Source of the DNA: Sphingomonadaceae bacterium
GTDB lineage: Bacteria > Pseudomonadota > Alphaproteobacteria > Sphingomonadales > Sphingomonadaceae
Reading direction: 5' to 3'
Length of the DNA: 7,375 bases
Assembly: GCA_947446935.1 (NCBI GenBank)
Contig: CANFIV010000069.1
Coordinates: 1 to 7,375 of the forward strand
Part shown: piece after piece, positions 1 to 6,383 of the stretch
Layout of the letters: the number at the start of each line of letters is the position of its first letter
Numbering within the stretch: position 1 is the first letter of the stretch
The notes under the pieces: generated by a model
What the model was told of the DNA's origin: nothing
Seen by the model: only the letters and a program-made list of their open reading frames with translations
Databases searched by the model: none
Program-made: the position numbers and the translations under genes

Positions 1-1
1 C

Positions 2-538
2 CCGCCGCACCCCTTGCTCGGGGTGATGTGCCTTGCCGAACCCAAAAAGGCCGTGCGCTTTTCTGCCGTCGCCACTGCCGGATCGGTGATCGGCGGCCTG
101 CTCGGCTATGCGATCGGCTATTTCCTTTTTGCCAGCGTAGGCAAGCAGTTGCTTACGCTGCTCCACCTGGCTGAAAGCTTTCCTCAGGCCGCTTGCTATC
201 TGCGCGCCCACGGGTGGGAGATCATCATCGTCAAGGGCGTCTTGCCGATCCCGTTCAAGCTGATCACGATCAGCGCCGGATTCATCAAGATGTCGTTGGT
301 GACGTTCCTGTTTGCCAGCATCATCAGCCGCTCGATCAGCTTCATGATCGTCGGCGGCCTGTTCCAGATTTTTGGTGCACCCATCAAGCGTGTGATCGAC
401 AAGTACCTCGGTCTTGTCACCATTGGCTTCGTGATCTTCATCATCGGCGGATTCGTCTTGGCCGGCTATCTCACCGGTGGCGGCGGAACCGATCCCCAGT
501 CCCTGGTTTGCGCTAAGGCCACTCTTGCCGATTTCTGA
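2..538 (+). CDS. DedA/YqaA-family inner-membrane protein (5' truncated)
   Basis: The frame is open from the left edge, so the start codon and probably the first membrane segment are missing; 178 residues remain, ending at TGA 536-538. The visible part is strongly hydrophobic, with likely membrane segments near residues 22-46, 73-93, 98-121 and 138-157. A proline-glycine signature, GVLPIPFK at residues 79-86 followed by a small-residue stretch, matches the GxxPxPxK region of YqaA-type proteins in the DedA (SNARE-associated/VTT) superfamily. The first residues, PPHPLL, fit the end of the family's PIPP-type entry loop. DedA relatives include polyprenyl-phosphate transporters and lipid scramblases, but the substrate of the YqaA branch is not settled, so none is assigned. 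The last ~20 residues form a short polar Gly-rich tail. The gene converges on apt. Family assignment is from motif recognition. Confidence 0.8.
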   Translation, partial: PPHPLLGVMCLAEPKKAVRFSAVATAGSVIGGLLGYAIGYFLFASVGKQLLTLLHLAESFPQAACYLRAHGWEIIIVKGVLPIPFKLITISAGFIKMSLVTFLFASIISRSISFMIVGGLFQIFGAPIKRVIDKYLGLVTIGFVIFIIGGFVLAGYLTGGGGTDPQSLVCAKATLADF

Positions 539-568
539 GCGAGTTGTGCGGCACCAGCGCTGAAAGTC

Positions 569-590
569 CCCTCGCCTTGAGAGGAGAGGG
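569..590. repeat. Imperfect hairpin between convergent genes, resembling a degenerate intergenic palindrome
   Basis: Positions 569-573 (CCCTC) pair with 586-590 (GAGGG). After a G/A mismatch (574/585), 575-577 (CCT) pair with 582-584 (AGG) around a 4-nt TGAG loop, giving 8 bp in all. No T-run follows on either strand, so it is not a standard intrinsic terminator, although its place between converging genes would suit transcription termination. The GAGAGGGCTGGG stretch (584-595) looks like the short palindromic repeats common between genes in several proteobacteria, which is a resemblance only. A second, weaker arm pair, GTCGGC (607-612) and GCCGAC (623-628), lies nearer the apt end. Confidence 0.45.
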
Positions 591-640
591 CTGGGAGAAG
601 CGCCCCGTCGGCCTCATGGCGCGCCGACAGCCCGCAGATT

Positions 641-1177
641 TCAATGCCCGGGGAAGTCCATAAGGGCTTGCACTTTCACGCCCGCCCCGCGCAGCCGCTC
701 GGCCCCGTGCAGCTCGGGTAGATCGATCACGAACAGAGCATGATCGATCCGCGCGCCGGCCCCGCGCAGCAGTTCTGTGGCCGCCAGCGCTGTGCCGCCG
801 GTTGCAATCAGGTCATCCACGATCACCACTCTCGCACCGGGCCGGATAGCGCCCGGGTCGATCTCCAGCCGGTCGCGGCCATATTCCAGCGCATAGTCGA
901 TGCCCACCGTGCGCACCGGCAGCTTGCCTGGCTTGCGCACCGGCACGAAGCCCAGCCGCATATGCGCAGCTACTGCCGCGCCGAATATAAACCCCCGCGC
1001 TTCCATCCCCGCGATCACCTCGGCATCGGCTGCCTTGGCCATGCGCGCCAGATGCGCGATGCACGCGGCAAAACCTTCGCCGTGGCTGATCAGCGTGGTG
1101 ATGTCGCGAAACAGGATCCCCGGCGCGGGGAAGTCGGGCACCGTGCGCACCAGCGCTTTGATTTCTTCTTCGTTCAT
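641..1177 (-). CDS. apt: Adenine phosphoribosyltransferase
   Basis: Converts adenine plus 5-phosphoribosyl pyrophosphate (PRPP) to AMP and pyrophosphate in cytoplasmic purine salvage. The 178-residue product has the normal length for bacterial APRT. Visible motifs: the N-terminal FPAPGILFRDIT block (16-27), MEARGFIFG (58-66), the RKPGKLP flexible-loop region (81-87) and the PRPP-binding signature VVIVDDLIATGGTA (117-130), with both acidic residues and the ATGGT loop intact. The start at 1177 is chosen because GGAG (1186-1189) sits 8 nt upstream and the protein then begins MNEEEIKALV, typical of the family. An in-frame ATG at 1237 would add 20 residues translated through the petC terminator and has no ribosome site. 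The gene lies directly behind that terminator, with little room for its own promoter, so how it is transcribed is unclear. Confidence 0.96.
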   Translation of the reverse strand: MNEEEIKALVRTVPDFPAPGILFRDITTLISHGEGFAACIAHLARMAKAADAEVIAGMEARGFIFGAAVAAHMRLGFVPVRKPGKLPVRTVGIDYALEYGRDRLEIDPGAIRPGARVVIVDDLIATGGTALAATELLRGAGARIDHALFVIDLPELHGAERLRGAGVKVQALMDFPGH

Positions 1178-1185
1178 CGCAGCCA

Positions 1186-1189
1186 CTCC
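1186..1189 (-). promoter_or_regulatory. Ribosome binding site that fixes the apt start
   Basis: GGAG on the minus strand, 8 nt before the ATG at 1175-1177. It supports the 178-residue form of Apt over the longer reading from 1237, which has no comparable purine-rich site. Confidence 0.7.
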
Positions 1190-1204
1190 ATATCGCCGCA
1201 TACG

Positions 1205-1230
1205 AAAAAGGCCACCGTCACCGGTGGCCT
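1205..1230 (-). terminator. Intrinsic terminator of the petABC operon
   Basis: Read on the minus strand, a perfect 9-bp stem (AGGCCACCG with CGGTGGCCT, positions 1222-1230 and 1209-1217) closes a 4-nt loop and runs straight into TTTTT (1209-1205). The outermost stem base also belongs to the T-run. It lies 39 bp past the petC stop codon and 27 bp before the apt ATG. This is a textbook GC-rich hairpin with U-tract in the correct orientation for the bc1 operon. Confidence 0.88.
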
Positions 1231-1269
1231 CCTTCATCGAAACTGCTTCGTTGGCGTAAGCCAGAACGA

Positions 1270-2106
1270 TCAGTGCTTATCCGCCCAGATATTCCGCTTT
1301 GCGAGGTATGCCAGCACCGTCGCGAAGATCAGGAAGCCCAGCACCGGCCAGCCCGTCTGCTTGCGCTTGTCGAGCTTGGGTTCGGCAGTCCACGTCAGGA
1401 ACGCCGAGACGTCGCGGGCCATCTGATCGACGGTTGCCGTCGTGCCGTCGCTGTAGGTCACCTGGCCATCGCTCGCCAGCGGTGCAGGCATCGCGAGGTT
1501 CAGGTTGGCGAAGTAGGGGTTGAAGTACAGCCCGTCGGGCGTCTTCGCATCGGGGAACTTCTTGAGCAGTTCCTCGCCCTTTTCGTTCTTGTAACCGGCC
1601 TGTTCGGCATAGCCGGTCAGCAGCGAGTAGACATACTGGCCACCACCATGGCGCGCCTTGGTGATCAGCGAAAGATCTGGCGGTGCGCCCTGGCCGGCAT
1701 AATAGACCGGCGGGAAATGGTCGGCAGGCAGGTTCGGCCGCTCGCCGCGATCACCCGTCTTGGGATCGAAGGTCTGCGCCTTGTTGCCCCAGTTCTTGGC
1801 GATCGCCTTGATCTCGGGCTCCTTGTACCCCAGCGCGGCGAGGTCGCGGAACGCCACCTGCTTCAAGCTGTGGCAGTTCGAGCAGACTTCCTGATAGATC
1901 TTGAATCCGCGCTGGAGTTGCGCCCGGTCAAACGTGCCGAACGGCCCGTCGAACGAGAAGGAAATTTCCTTCGGATGCTTGTGGAACTCGGCTTCCACCG
2001 TCGCCGGGGTCGGCTGAGTGATGGCGTTGTACGCACCGTTACCGAACGACCAGAACAGCGCTACGGCGAAGAAGAGGCCAACGAGCGGGCCAAATAGACG
2101 GACCAT
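1270..2106 (-). CDS. petC: Cytochrome c1 of the bc1 complex
   Basis: The c-type heme subunit of complex III, which passes electrons from the Rieske cluster to a soluble or membrane cytochrome c on the periplasmic side. The 278-residue product carries the covalent heme site CSNCH at 75-79 and the expected axial methionine in NLAMPAP (Met206). The conserved GPFGTFDRAQLQRGFKIYQEV block precedes the heme site, and FRDLAALGY follows it. A C-terminal anchor spans about 252-269, followed by a short basic tail (KRNIWADKH). Residues 4-21 form an N-terminal hydrophobic segment that should export the domain; no clear AxA signal-peptidase site follows, so it may stay as a second anchor. AAGGGA (2113-2118) lies 6 nt before the ATG. 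The gene begins 33 bp after petB and is the last of the operon. It is also called fbcC; petC is used here for the third gene in petABC order. Confidence 0.97.
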   Translation of the reverse strand: MVRLFGPLVGLFFAVALFWSFGNGAYNAITQPTPATVEAEFHKHPKEISFSFDGPFGTFDRAQLQRGFKIYQEVCSNCHSLKQVAFRDLAALGYKEPEIKAIAKNWGNKAQTFDPKTGDRGERPNLPADHFPPVYYAGQGAPPDLSLITKARHGGGQYVYSLLTGYAEQAGYKNEKGEELLKKFPDAKTPDGLYFNPYFANLNLAMPAPLASDGQVTYSDGTTATVDQMARDVSAFLTWTAEPKLDKRKQTGWPVLGFLIFATVLAYLAKRNIWADKH

Positions 2107-2139
2107 GAGGTTTCCCTTGGAGTAGCCGGGTTGGCGCGT

Positions 2140-3432
2140 TCAGGCGACAGCAGGTGAGGTGGCGGACAGCACAGCGTGCTCGTCCTTGCCAAGCACCGCT
2201 TCGGTAATCGAGAACGGCAGCGGCTGCGGCGTCTCGATCGACGAAACGATCGGCAGGATGACGAGGAAGTGCAGGAAGTAGTACATCGACGCGATCTGCG
2301 AGATCATCACGTAAGGTTCCGCAGCCGGTGCACCGCCGCAGTAGCCCAGCACCAGCACGTCGATCACGAGCAGGTAGAAGAACTTGCGGAACAGCGGACG
2401 GTAGTGGCCCGAACGCACCGGACCCGTGTCGAGCCAGGGGAGGAAGAACCACACCAGGATCGCGCTGAACATGGCAAGCACGCCCATCAGCTTCGCCGGA
2501 ATGAAGAAGAAGTCCGAAGTGAAAGCGCGAAGGATCGCGTAGAACGGCCAGAAGTACCATTCGGGCACGATGTGGGCCGGCGTCGACATCGGGTTGGCCG
2601 GAATGTAGTTGTCCGGGTGGCCCAGCAGGTTCGGCGCGAAGAACACGAGGATCGTGTAGAGGATCAGGAACAGGCCGAGCCCGAACCCGTCCTTCGCGGT
2701 GTAATAGGGGTGGAACGGCACGGTGTCCGATTCCTGCTTCACTTCCACGCCCGTGGGGTTCGACGAACCCGGGATGTGCAGCGCCCAGACGTGCAGAACG
2801 ATGACGCCCAGGATCACGAAGGGCAGCAGGAAGTGCAGCGAGAAAAAGCGGTTGAGCGCAGCGTTGTCCGGCGCGAAGCCGCCCAGCAGCCACTGCTGCA
2901 GCGGTGTGCCGATCAGCGGAATGGCCGAGAACAGGCCGGTGATGACCTTGGCACCCCAGAAGCTCATCTGGCCCCACGGCAGCACGTAACCCATGAACGC
3001 GGTTGCCATCATGAGCAGGAAGATCACGACGCCCAGCAGCCAGATCATCTCGCGCGGCGCTTTGTACGACGAGTAGAAGAAGCCCCGGAAGATGTGGGTA
3101 TAGACCACGATGAAGAACATGCTCGCGCCGTTGGCGTGGGCATAACGGAGCATCCAGCCCCAGTTCACGTCGCGCATGATGTGCTCGACGCTGTCAAATG
3201 CCACGCCGGCATTGGCCGCGTAGTGCATCGCCAGCACGACGCCCGTCACGATCTGAAGCACAAGTGCCACACCGGCGAGAACGCCGAAGTTCCACATGTA
3301 ATTCAGGTTGCGCGGCACCGGATATCCGCCGCCCACTGCGTTGTACACGAAGCGGGGCAGCGGCAGGCGCTCGTCAAGGTAGCGCATGAACGGGTGGACA
3401 GGCTTGTATTCGTTCGCCCAGGGAAAGCTCAT
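2140..3432 (-). CDS. petB: Cytochrome b of the bc1 complex
   Basis: The membrane core of quinol:cytochrome c oxidoreductase, with quinol oxidation (Qo) and quinone reduction (Qi) sites and two b hemes. The 430-residue length is normal for the alphaproteobacterial form. All four heme ligands are present in two pairs with the family spacing of 14: His99 and His113 in helix B, His200 and His214 in helix D. The Qo motif PEWY is at 290-293, and GQMSFWGA at 154-161. Probable Qi residues His219, Lys247 and Asp248 are inferred by alignment from memory with Rhodobacter. About eight hydrophobic helices are visible. The start has TGAGGA 8 nt upstream, overlapping the petA stop, so the two genes are probably translationally coupled. 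No truncation or missing catalytic residue is seen. Confidence 0.98.
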   Translation of the reverse strand: MSFPWANEYKPVHPFMRYLDERLPLPRFVYNAVGGGYPVPRNLNYMWNFGVLAGVALVLQIVTGVVLAMHYAANAGVAFDSVEHIMRDVNWGWMLRYAHANGASMFFIVVYTHIFRGFFYSSYKAPREMIWLLGVVIFLLMMATAFMGYVLPWGQMSFWGAKVITGLFSAIPLIGTPLQQWLLGGFAPDNAALNRFFSLHFLLPFVILGVIVLHVWALHIPGSSNPTGVEVKQESDTVPFHPYYTAKDGFGLGLFLILYTILVFFAPNLLGHPDNYIPANPMSTPAHIVPEWYFWPFYAILRAFTSDFFFIPAKLMGVLAMFSAILVWFFLPWLDTGPVRSGHYRPLFRKFFYLLVIDVLVLGYCGGAPAAEPYVMISQIASMYYFLHFLVILPIVSSIETPQPLPFSITEAVLGKDEHAVLSATSPAVA

Positions 3433-3440
3433 CGTGTCAG

Positions 3441-3446
3441 TCCTCA
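3441..3446 (-). promoter_or_regulatory. petB ribosome binding site overlapping the petA stop codon
   Basis: On the minus strand the petA stop TGA (3446-3444) forms the first half of TGAGGA, which is the Shine-Dalgarno sequence 8 nt before the petB ATG (3432-3430). This arrangement suits terminating ribosomes restarting on petB, which would help keep Rieske protein and cytochrome b in proportion. Confidence 0.75.
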
Positions 3447-4007
3447 GCCGATCTTCACGACAGTGTCGGAAGAAAATTCATAGGGGGGCACTTCAAGGTT
3501 CTTTGGTGCCGGGCCTTTGCGAATGCGCGCCGCGGTATCGTATACCGAACCGTGGCAGGGGCAGAAATAGCCGCCGAATTCGCCCTTGACCTCGCCTTCG
3601 CCCGCACCGAGCGGAACGCAGCCGAGGTGGGTGCACACGCCCATCGTGATGAGCCAGTTGGTCTTGCCTGCCTTGGTGCGTTCTTCGATCGTCTGCGGAT
3701 CGCGGAGCGATGTCACGTCGACCTTCTCGGCCGACTTGATTTCCTCAGGGGTCAGGTTGCGGACAAAAACCGGCTGCTTGCGCCACATGGCCTTGATCGC
3801 CATGCCTGTCGCGATCGCCGAGATGTCGATTTCGGTCGAGCTTTCCGCCAACACATCGGCCGAAGGGGCCATCTGCGAAATCAACGGATAGAGCACGGCC
3901 AGACCGCCTACGCCGGCAACGCTCACGGCCGCGATATTGATAAAATCGCGCCGCCGTACACCTTCGCCAGTCACGGTCGCCGAAGCGATGCTTGCTTGTT
4001 CAGCCAT
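3444..4007 (-). CDS. petA: Rieske iron-sulfur protein of the bc1 complex
   Basis: The [2Fe-2S] subunit, which moves electrons from quinol at the cytochrome b Qo site to cytochrome c1. The 187-residue product has both cluster motifs: CTHLGC at 125-130 (ligands Cys125, His127) and CPCHGS at 149-154 (ligands Cys149, His152). Cys130 and Cys151 are placed for the usual disulfide. The N-terminus shows a twin-arginine motif, RRRDF at 18-22, followed by a hydrophobic stretch (about 24-44), as expected for a folded cluster protein exported by Tat and kept as a membrane anchor. The ATG at 4007 is chosen because CAGGGA lies 6 nt upstream (4014-4019) and MAEQAS then leads into the Tat motif; an in-frame GTG at 4043 lacks a ribosome site. 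It is the first gene of the operon. Confidence 0.97.
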   Translation of the reverse strand: MAEQASIASATVTGEGVRRRDFINIAAVSVAGVGGLAVLYPLISQMAPSADVLAESSTEIDISAIATGMAIKAMWRKQPVFVRNLTPEEIKSAEKVDVTSLRDPQTIEERTKAGKTNWLITMGVCTHLGCVPLGAGEGEVKGEFGGYFCPCHGSVYDTAARIRKGPAPKNLEVPPYEFSSDTVVKIG

Positions 4008-4115
4008 TGCAATTCCCTGCCTGCCGCTGCCGCCGCCACACAATCGGGCGCGAACCGCGTGTCTTAAAATGTCCCACTCTCATCAGGCAGAAAAGTGCCC
4101 AAAGGGACGCCTCCT

Positions 4116-4129
4116 GCCCGGATAGCTCA
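4116..4129 (+). other. Sequence identical to a bacterial tRNA 5' end; no intact tRNA
   Basis: GCCCGGATAGCTCA matches, from memory, the first 14 nt of tRNAs such as E. coli tRNA-Phe (acceptor strand, positions 8-9 and D-stem start). TCC-GGGGC at 4186-4193 could re-form the seven-pair acceptor stem with one bulged G, about 78 nt away. However, there is no proper D arm, anticodon arm or GTTCRA T-loop between them. It is either a tRNA remnant or chance. Confidence 0.25.
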
Positions 4130-4192
4130 AACCCTGCTGCAACGCGAGATTTAGGCCCCCATTGGCCGCGCCTGATAGACGCAAATCCGGGG

Positions 4193-4241
4193 CTTTGCCA
4201 ACAAGCAATTTGCCGAACTGTCAAGGCTCCGATTGGCAAAG
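4193..4241. repeat. 9-bp inverted repeat, possible operator of petABC
   Basis: CTTTGCCAA at 4193-4201 is perfectly complementary to TTGGCAAAG at 4233-4241, with 31 bp between the arms. A third partial copy, TTTGCC, occurs at 4209-4214. The arms bracket a minus-strand TTGACA (4219-4224). The spacing suggests a protein-binding dyad more than an RNA hairpin, but the regulator is unknown. Confidence 0.4.
4196..4224 (-). promoter_or_regulatory. Candidate promoter for petABC
   Basis: The minus strand has a perfect -35-like TTGACA (4224-4219). After 17 bp comes TTGGCA (4201-4196), which is a poor -10 hexamer and lies in one arm of the inverted repeat. If used, the petA leader would be about 180 nt long. 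This rests on the -35 match and location only. Confidence 0.28.
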
Positions 4242-4318
4242 TAAACAGTGCGTTAGGGAGTTACTGCGAATGCATCGCAACACGCATCTGGCACCGGTAT
4301 AGCAGCACTCGGTTTTGC

Positions 4319-5401
4319 TCAGGCCTCACTGACTCGCGCAAAGCCTGCCCCATCGGGCCATCCCGGTGCGGCCAGCCCCATGACCTTGAACAGAGCGCCC
4401 ATCTCCTCGCGTTCCGTCAGCCGCGCCGCCGCCGCGTGAATCGCGGGTGCCACGTGTTGCGCAGCGCGGGCTAAGGCCTTGGCACGGGCGCCGATTCCCA
4501 GGGCGCGCAACCAAGAGCCTTGCTCGACTGTGCCAAGCCAGCGCGCGCCTTGAGCCTCCGCGACCGGCACCAGTGCGGCGAAGTCGACAAGCGCGGTCAG
4601 GTCGGCATCGCCGGGGCATGCAAAGGGATCCACTTTGCGGTGCAGCCGCACGGCCTGAAGCGTGCTGCCAAGCTGCGGCTGGTGATAGCCATAGTCGATG
4701 AACAGCGCTGCCCCGCCTTGCGTTGCAAGACGCGCGGCGGCCTCCTGCACCACGGCGGCGGCTGCCGGCGATGTCTCGATGATCGCGCCATCAGGCGTAT
4801 CCAGCAGCGACGCAGGCACAGCGGCATCCATTGGCCGGGTTCCAACGACCGGCACAAGCGCCTCGCCGTCCAGCCCCACCATGCGCTCGCGCCAGCCTTG
4901 TGCCGTGCGCACCAGCTGGCGCACCGGCAACGCGTCGAGGAACTCGTTGGCCACGATGAGCAGCGGTCGGTCATCGGGCAGGGTTGAAAGGTCGTGGTGC
5001 CAGATCGCCCCGGGATGCGCGGCCCGCTGCAGCTCCGTCAGGGCCGGGCTGGTCTCGACAAAGTGCACGTCCGGCGAAAGCCCGGCACGGCCCGCTGCGC
5101 GCAGCGCATCTTTCGCCAAAGTGCCGCGCCCGGGCCCCAGTTCCACATAGCACGCGCCGTCCGGCTGTCCGGCGCGCCGCCACATATCGGCAAGCCACAA
5201 GCCGATCAGTTCCCCGAACATCTGGCTGATTTCGGGCGCGGTGACGAAGTCTCCACCTGCGCCGAGCGGATCGCGCGCCGCGTAATAGCGGGCATTCGAT
5301 TCGGCCATATAGTGCGCGATCGGTATTGGACCGGTCGCCGCGATCAGGCGCGAAAATACGGCCTTCAATCCGCCCTGTGCCACCATTTCGCTGCCAGCCA
5401 T
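4319..5401 (-). CDS. NDUFAF7-type class I SAM-dependent methyltransferase (DUF185)
   Basis: Likely S-adenosylmethionine-dependent protein methyltransferase of the DUF185/NDUFAF7 family. The eukaryotic member methylates an arginine of a complex I subunit during assembly; the bacterial substrate is not established, so no symbol is given. The 360 residues show family blocks in order: ARDPLGAGGDFVTAPEISQMFGE (within 42-64), SAM-binding VELGPGRGTL (86-95), ANEFLDALPV (151-160), FIDYGY (234-239), GDADLTALVDF (264-274) and MGALFKVM (334-341). The start at 5401 lies 13 bp after the lgt stop. GGAAGG sits only 1 nt before that ATG, which is too close for an ideal site, so translation may depend on coupling to lgt; an ATG at 5386 is the alternative and has no better site. 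Reading farther upstream would overlap lgt. It forms an operon with lgt. Confidence 0.9.
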   Translation of the reverse strand: MAGSEMVAQGGLKAVFSRLIAATGPIPIAHYMAESNARYYAARDPLGAGGDFVTAPEISQMFGELIGLWLADMWRRAGQPDGACYVELGPGRGTLAKDALRAAGRAGLSPDVHFVETSPALTELQRAAHPGAIWHHDLSTLPDDRPLLIVANEFLDALPVRQLVRTAQGWRERMVGLDGEALVPVVGTRPMDAAVPASLLDTPDGAIIETSPAAAAVVQEAAARLATQGGAALFIDYGYHQPQLGSTLQAVRLHRKVDPFACPGDADLTALVDFAALVPVAEAQGARWLGTVEQGSWLRALGIGARAKALARAAQHVAPAIHAAAARLTEREEMGALFKVMGLAAPGWPDGAGFARVSEA

Positions 5402-5414
5402 GCCTTCCGGTCGG

Positions 5415-6302
5415 TCAGGAAGCCGGCGGCTGGATCGACACCGCAAGTGGCGGACGGACCAGTCCTCTGATGATGAAACCAAGGCCCACAACCATCATCG
5501 GCAGGGTCAGCCACTGCCCCATCGACAAGCCCGTGCGCAGAGCGAAATCGTGCAACTGCGAGTCGGGCTCGCGGTAATATTCGATCGTGAACCGCGCCAG
5601 AGCATAGCCCAACGTGAACGTGCCCACGAGCAGGCCCGGACGCCAACGGGCGCGGGTTTTCCAAAACAGGAACAGCATCACAAGGCCCAGCACCAGGCCC
5701 TCGAGCAGCGCTTCGTAGAGCTGGCTTGGGTGGCGTGGAATCGCCCCCGCACCGGGAAACACCATCACCCACGGCACCGTGGAATCGGTCACCCGGCCCC
5801 ACAGCTCGCCGTTTACGAAATTGGCGCAGCGCCCGAAGAAGAGGCCGCCCGGCACGCACACCGAAATATAGTCGCATGTGCGCACGAAGTTCAGCCCGCC
5901 CCGCCAGGAAACCCAGGCAATCGCCAGCACTGTGCCTATCAGGCCTCCGTGAAAGCTCATGCCGCCTTCCCACAGGCGGACAAGCTGGCTTGGGTCGGTC
6001 AACAGTTCGGGCTTGTAGAACGCCGCATAGCCAAGCCGGCCACCCAGAATGATGCCCAGTGTGGCATAGAAGAACAGGTCGTCCGCATGGCGTTGCGCCA
6101 GCGGCGAGCCGGGCTGGCGCATCATTCTGGCCACTTGGAAATAGCCGAGCATGATCCCGGCCAGGTAGGCAAGGCTGTACCATTTGATCGTGAAAAACCC
6201 GAGATCGAGCGCGATTGGCGACAACCCGAGGCTAGCCCACTGCAGTGGCGTGTGGGCACCGGCACTGACAGCAGTGGCGGCGGCGGCCGATAGTGACAGC
6301 AA
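5415..6302 (-). CDS. lgt: Phosphatidylglycerol--prolipoprotein diacylglyceryl transferase
   Basis: Inner-membrane enzyme that moves diacylglycerol from phosphatidylglycerol to the lipobox cysteine of prolipoproteins, the first step of lipoprotein maturation. The 295 residues include about seven hydrophobic helices and the family signatures: GGRLGY (87-92), WEGGMSFHGGLIG (111-123, with the conserved His118), the Lgt box GRCANFVNGELWGR (157-170), RHPSQLYEA (190-198) and YYREPD (242-247, conserved Arg244). The start is TTG at 6302-6300: AGGGAG lies 8 nt before it, there is no other plausible initiator before the first helix, and LGLSPIALDLGFF near residue 25 is where family members begin to align. 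It is the first gene of a pair with the methyltransferase, and its upstream region is shared with the divergent ligase gene. Confidence 0.96.
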   Translation of the reverse strand: MLSLSAAAATAVSAGAHTPLQWASLGLSPIALDLGFFTIKWYSLAYLAGIMLGYFQVARMMRQPGSPLAQRHADDLFFYATLGIILGGRLGYAAFYKPELLTDPSQLVRLWEGGMSFHGGLIGTVLAIAWVSWRGGLNFVRTCDYISVCVPGGLFFGRCANFVNGELWGRVTDSTVPWVMVFPGAGAIPRHPSQLYEALLEGLVLGLVMLFLFWKTRARWRPGLLVGTFTLGYALARFTIEYYREPDSQLHDFALRTGLSMGQWLTLPMMVVGLGFIIRGLVRPPLAVSIQPPAS

Positions 6303-6310
6303 GAGCCGAA

Positions 6311-6316
6311 CTCCCT
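6311..6316 (-). promoter_or_regulatory. Ribosome binding site that fixes the TTG start of lgt
   Basis: AGGGAG on the minus strand lies 8 nt before the TTG at 6302-6300. This is among the best-spaced purine-rich sites in the window and is the main reason for accepting a TTG initiator, since the next in-frame ATG codes for Met51, inside the first helix. Confidence 0.7.
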
Positions 6317-6340
6317 AGAGGTTGCGTATCGGGACTGTTT

Positions 6341-6381
6341 TGTGCCGCTGGACCCGCGACCTTGCGCGGCCTTCTGGCACA
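6341..6381. repeat. Nested inverted repeat in the lgt/ligase divergent region
   Basis: The outer arms TGTGCC (6341-6346) and GGCACA (6376-6381) and the inner arms CCGCG (6354-6358) and CGCGG (6365-6369) are both perfect. No T-run follows in either direction. It lies in the 168-bp gap (6303-6470) that must hold promoters for lgt and the ligase; it could be a leader structure of lgt or an operator. No convincing -35/-10 pair was found on either strand there. Confidence 0.4.
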
Positions 6382-6383
6382 GG

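Larger units (their letters stand above)
4008..4318. other. 311-bp intergenic region upstream of petABC
   Basis: Lies between the methyltransferase stop and petA, both on the minus strand. It should hold the end signal of the first and the promoter of the second. Nested arm pairs at 4249-4286 (outer TGCGT/ACGCA at 4249-4253 and 4282-4286; inner TGCGA/TCGCA at 4265-4269 and 4275-4279) have no T-run, so this is not a clear terminator. A 9-bp inverted repeat brackets a TTGACA (4193-4241). The petA-proximal part contains a pair GGCAG/CTGCC (4086-4090 and 4114-4118). A 79-codon minus-strand reading frame across it has no family features and is not called. Confidence 0.6.

Noticed and set aside
1178..1237. 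20-residue N-terminal extension of Apt from the ATG at 1237
   Set aside because: It would be translated through the terminator hairpin, has no ribosome site, and homologs align from the ATG at 1177, which has GGAG 8 nt upstream.
1273..2097. Long plus-strand open frame opposite cytochrome c1
   Set aside because: Antisense shadow of petC with Arg-rich composition and no recognisable domain. The same applies to the plus-strand frame at 5400-6293 opposite lgt.
2176..3483. A 435-codon plus-strand open frame opposite petB
   Set aside because: It is antisense to a cytochrome b with every heme ligand intact, and its translation is an unnatural mix rich in Arg, His, Glu and Val. It arises from the codon bias of the GC-rich gene.
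4000..4239. 79-codon minus-strand frame in the petA upstream gap
   Set aside because: No domain, an Arg/Gln-rich tail, overlap with the petA start and ribosome site, and overlap with the likely promoter. Probably not a gene.
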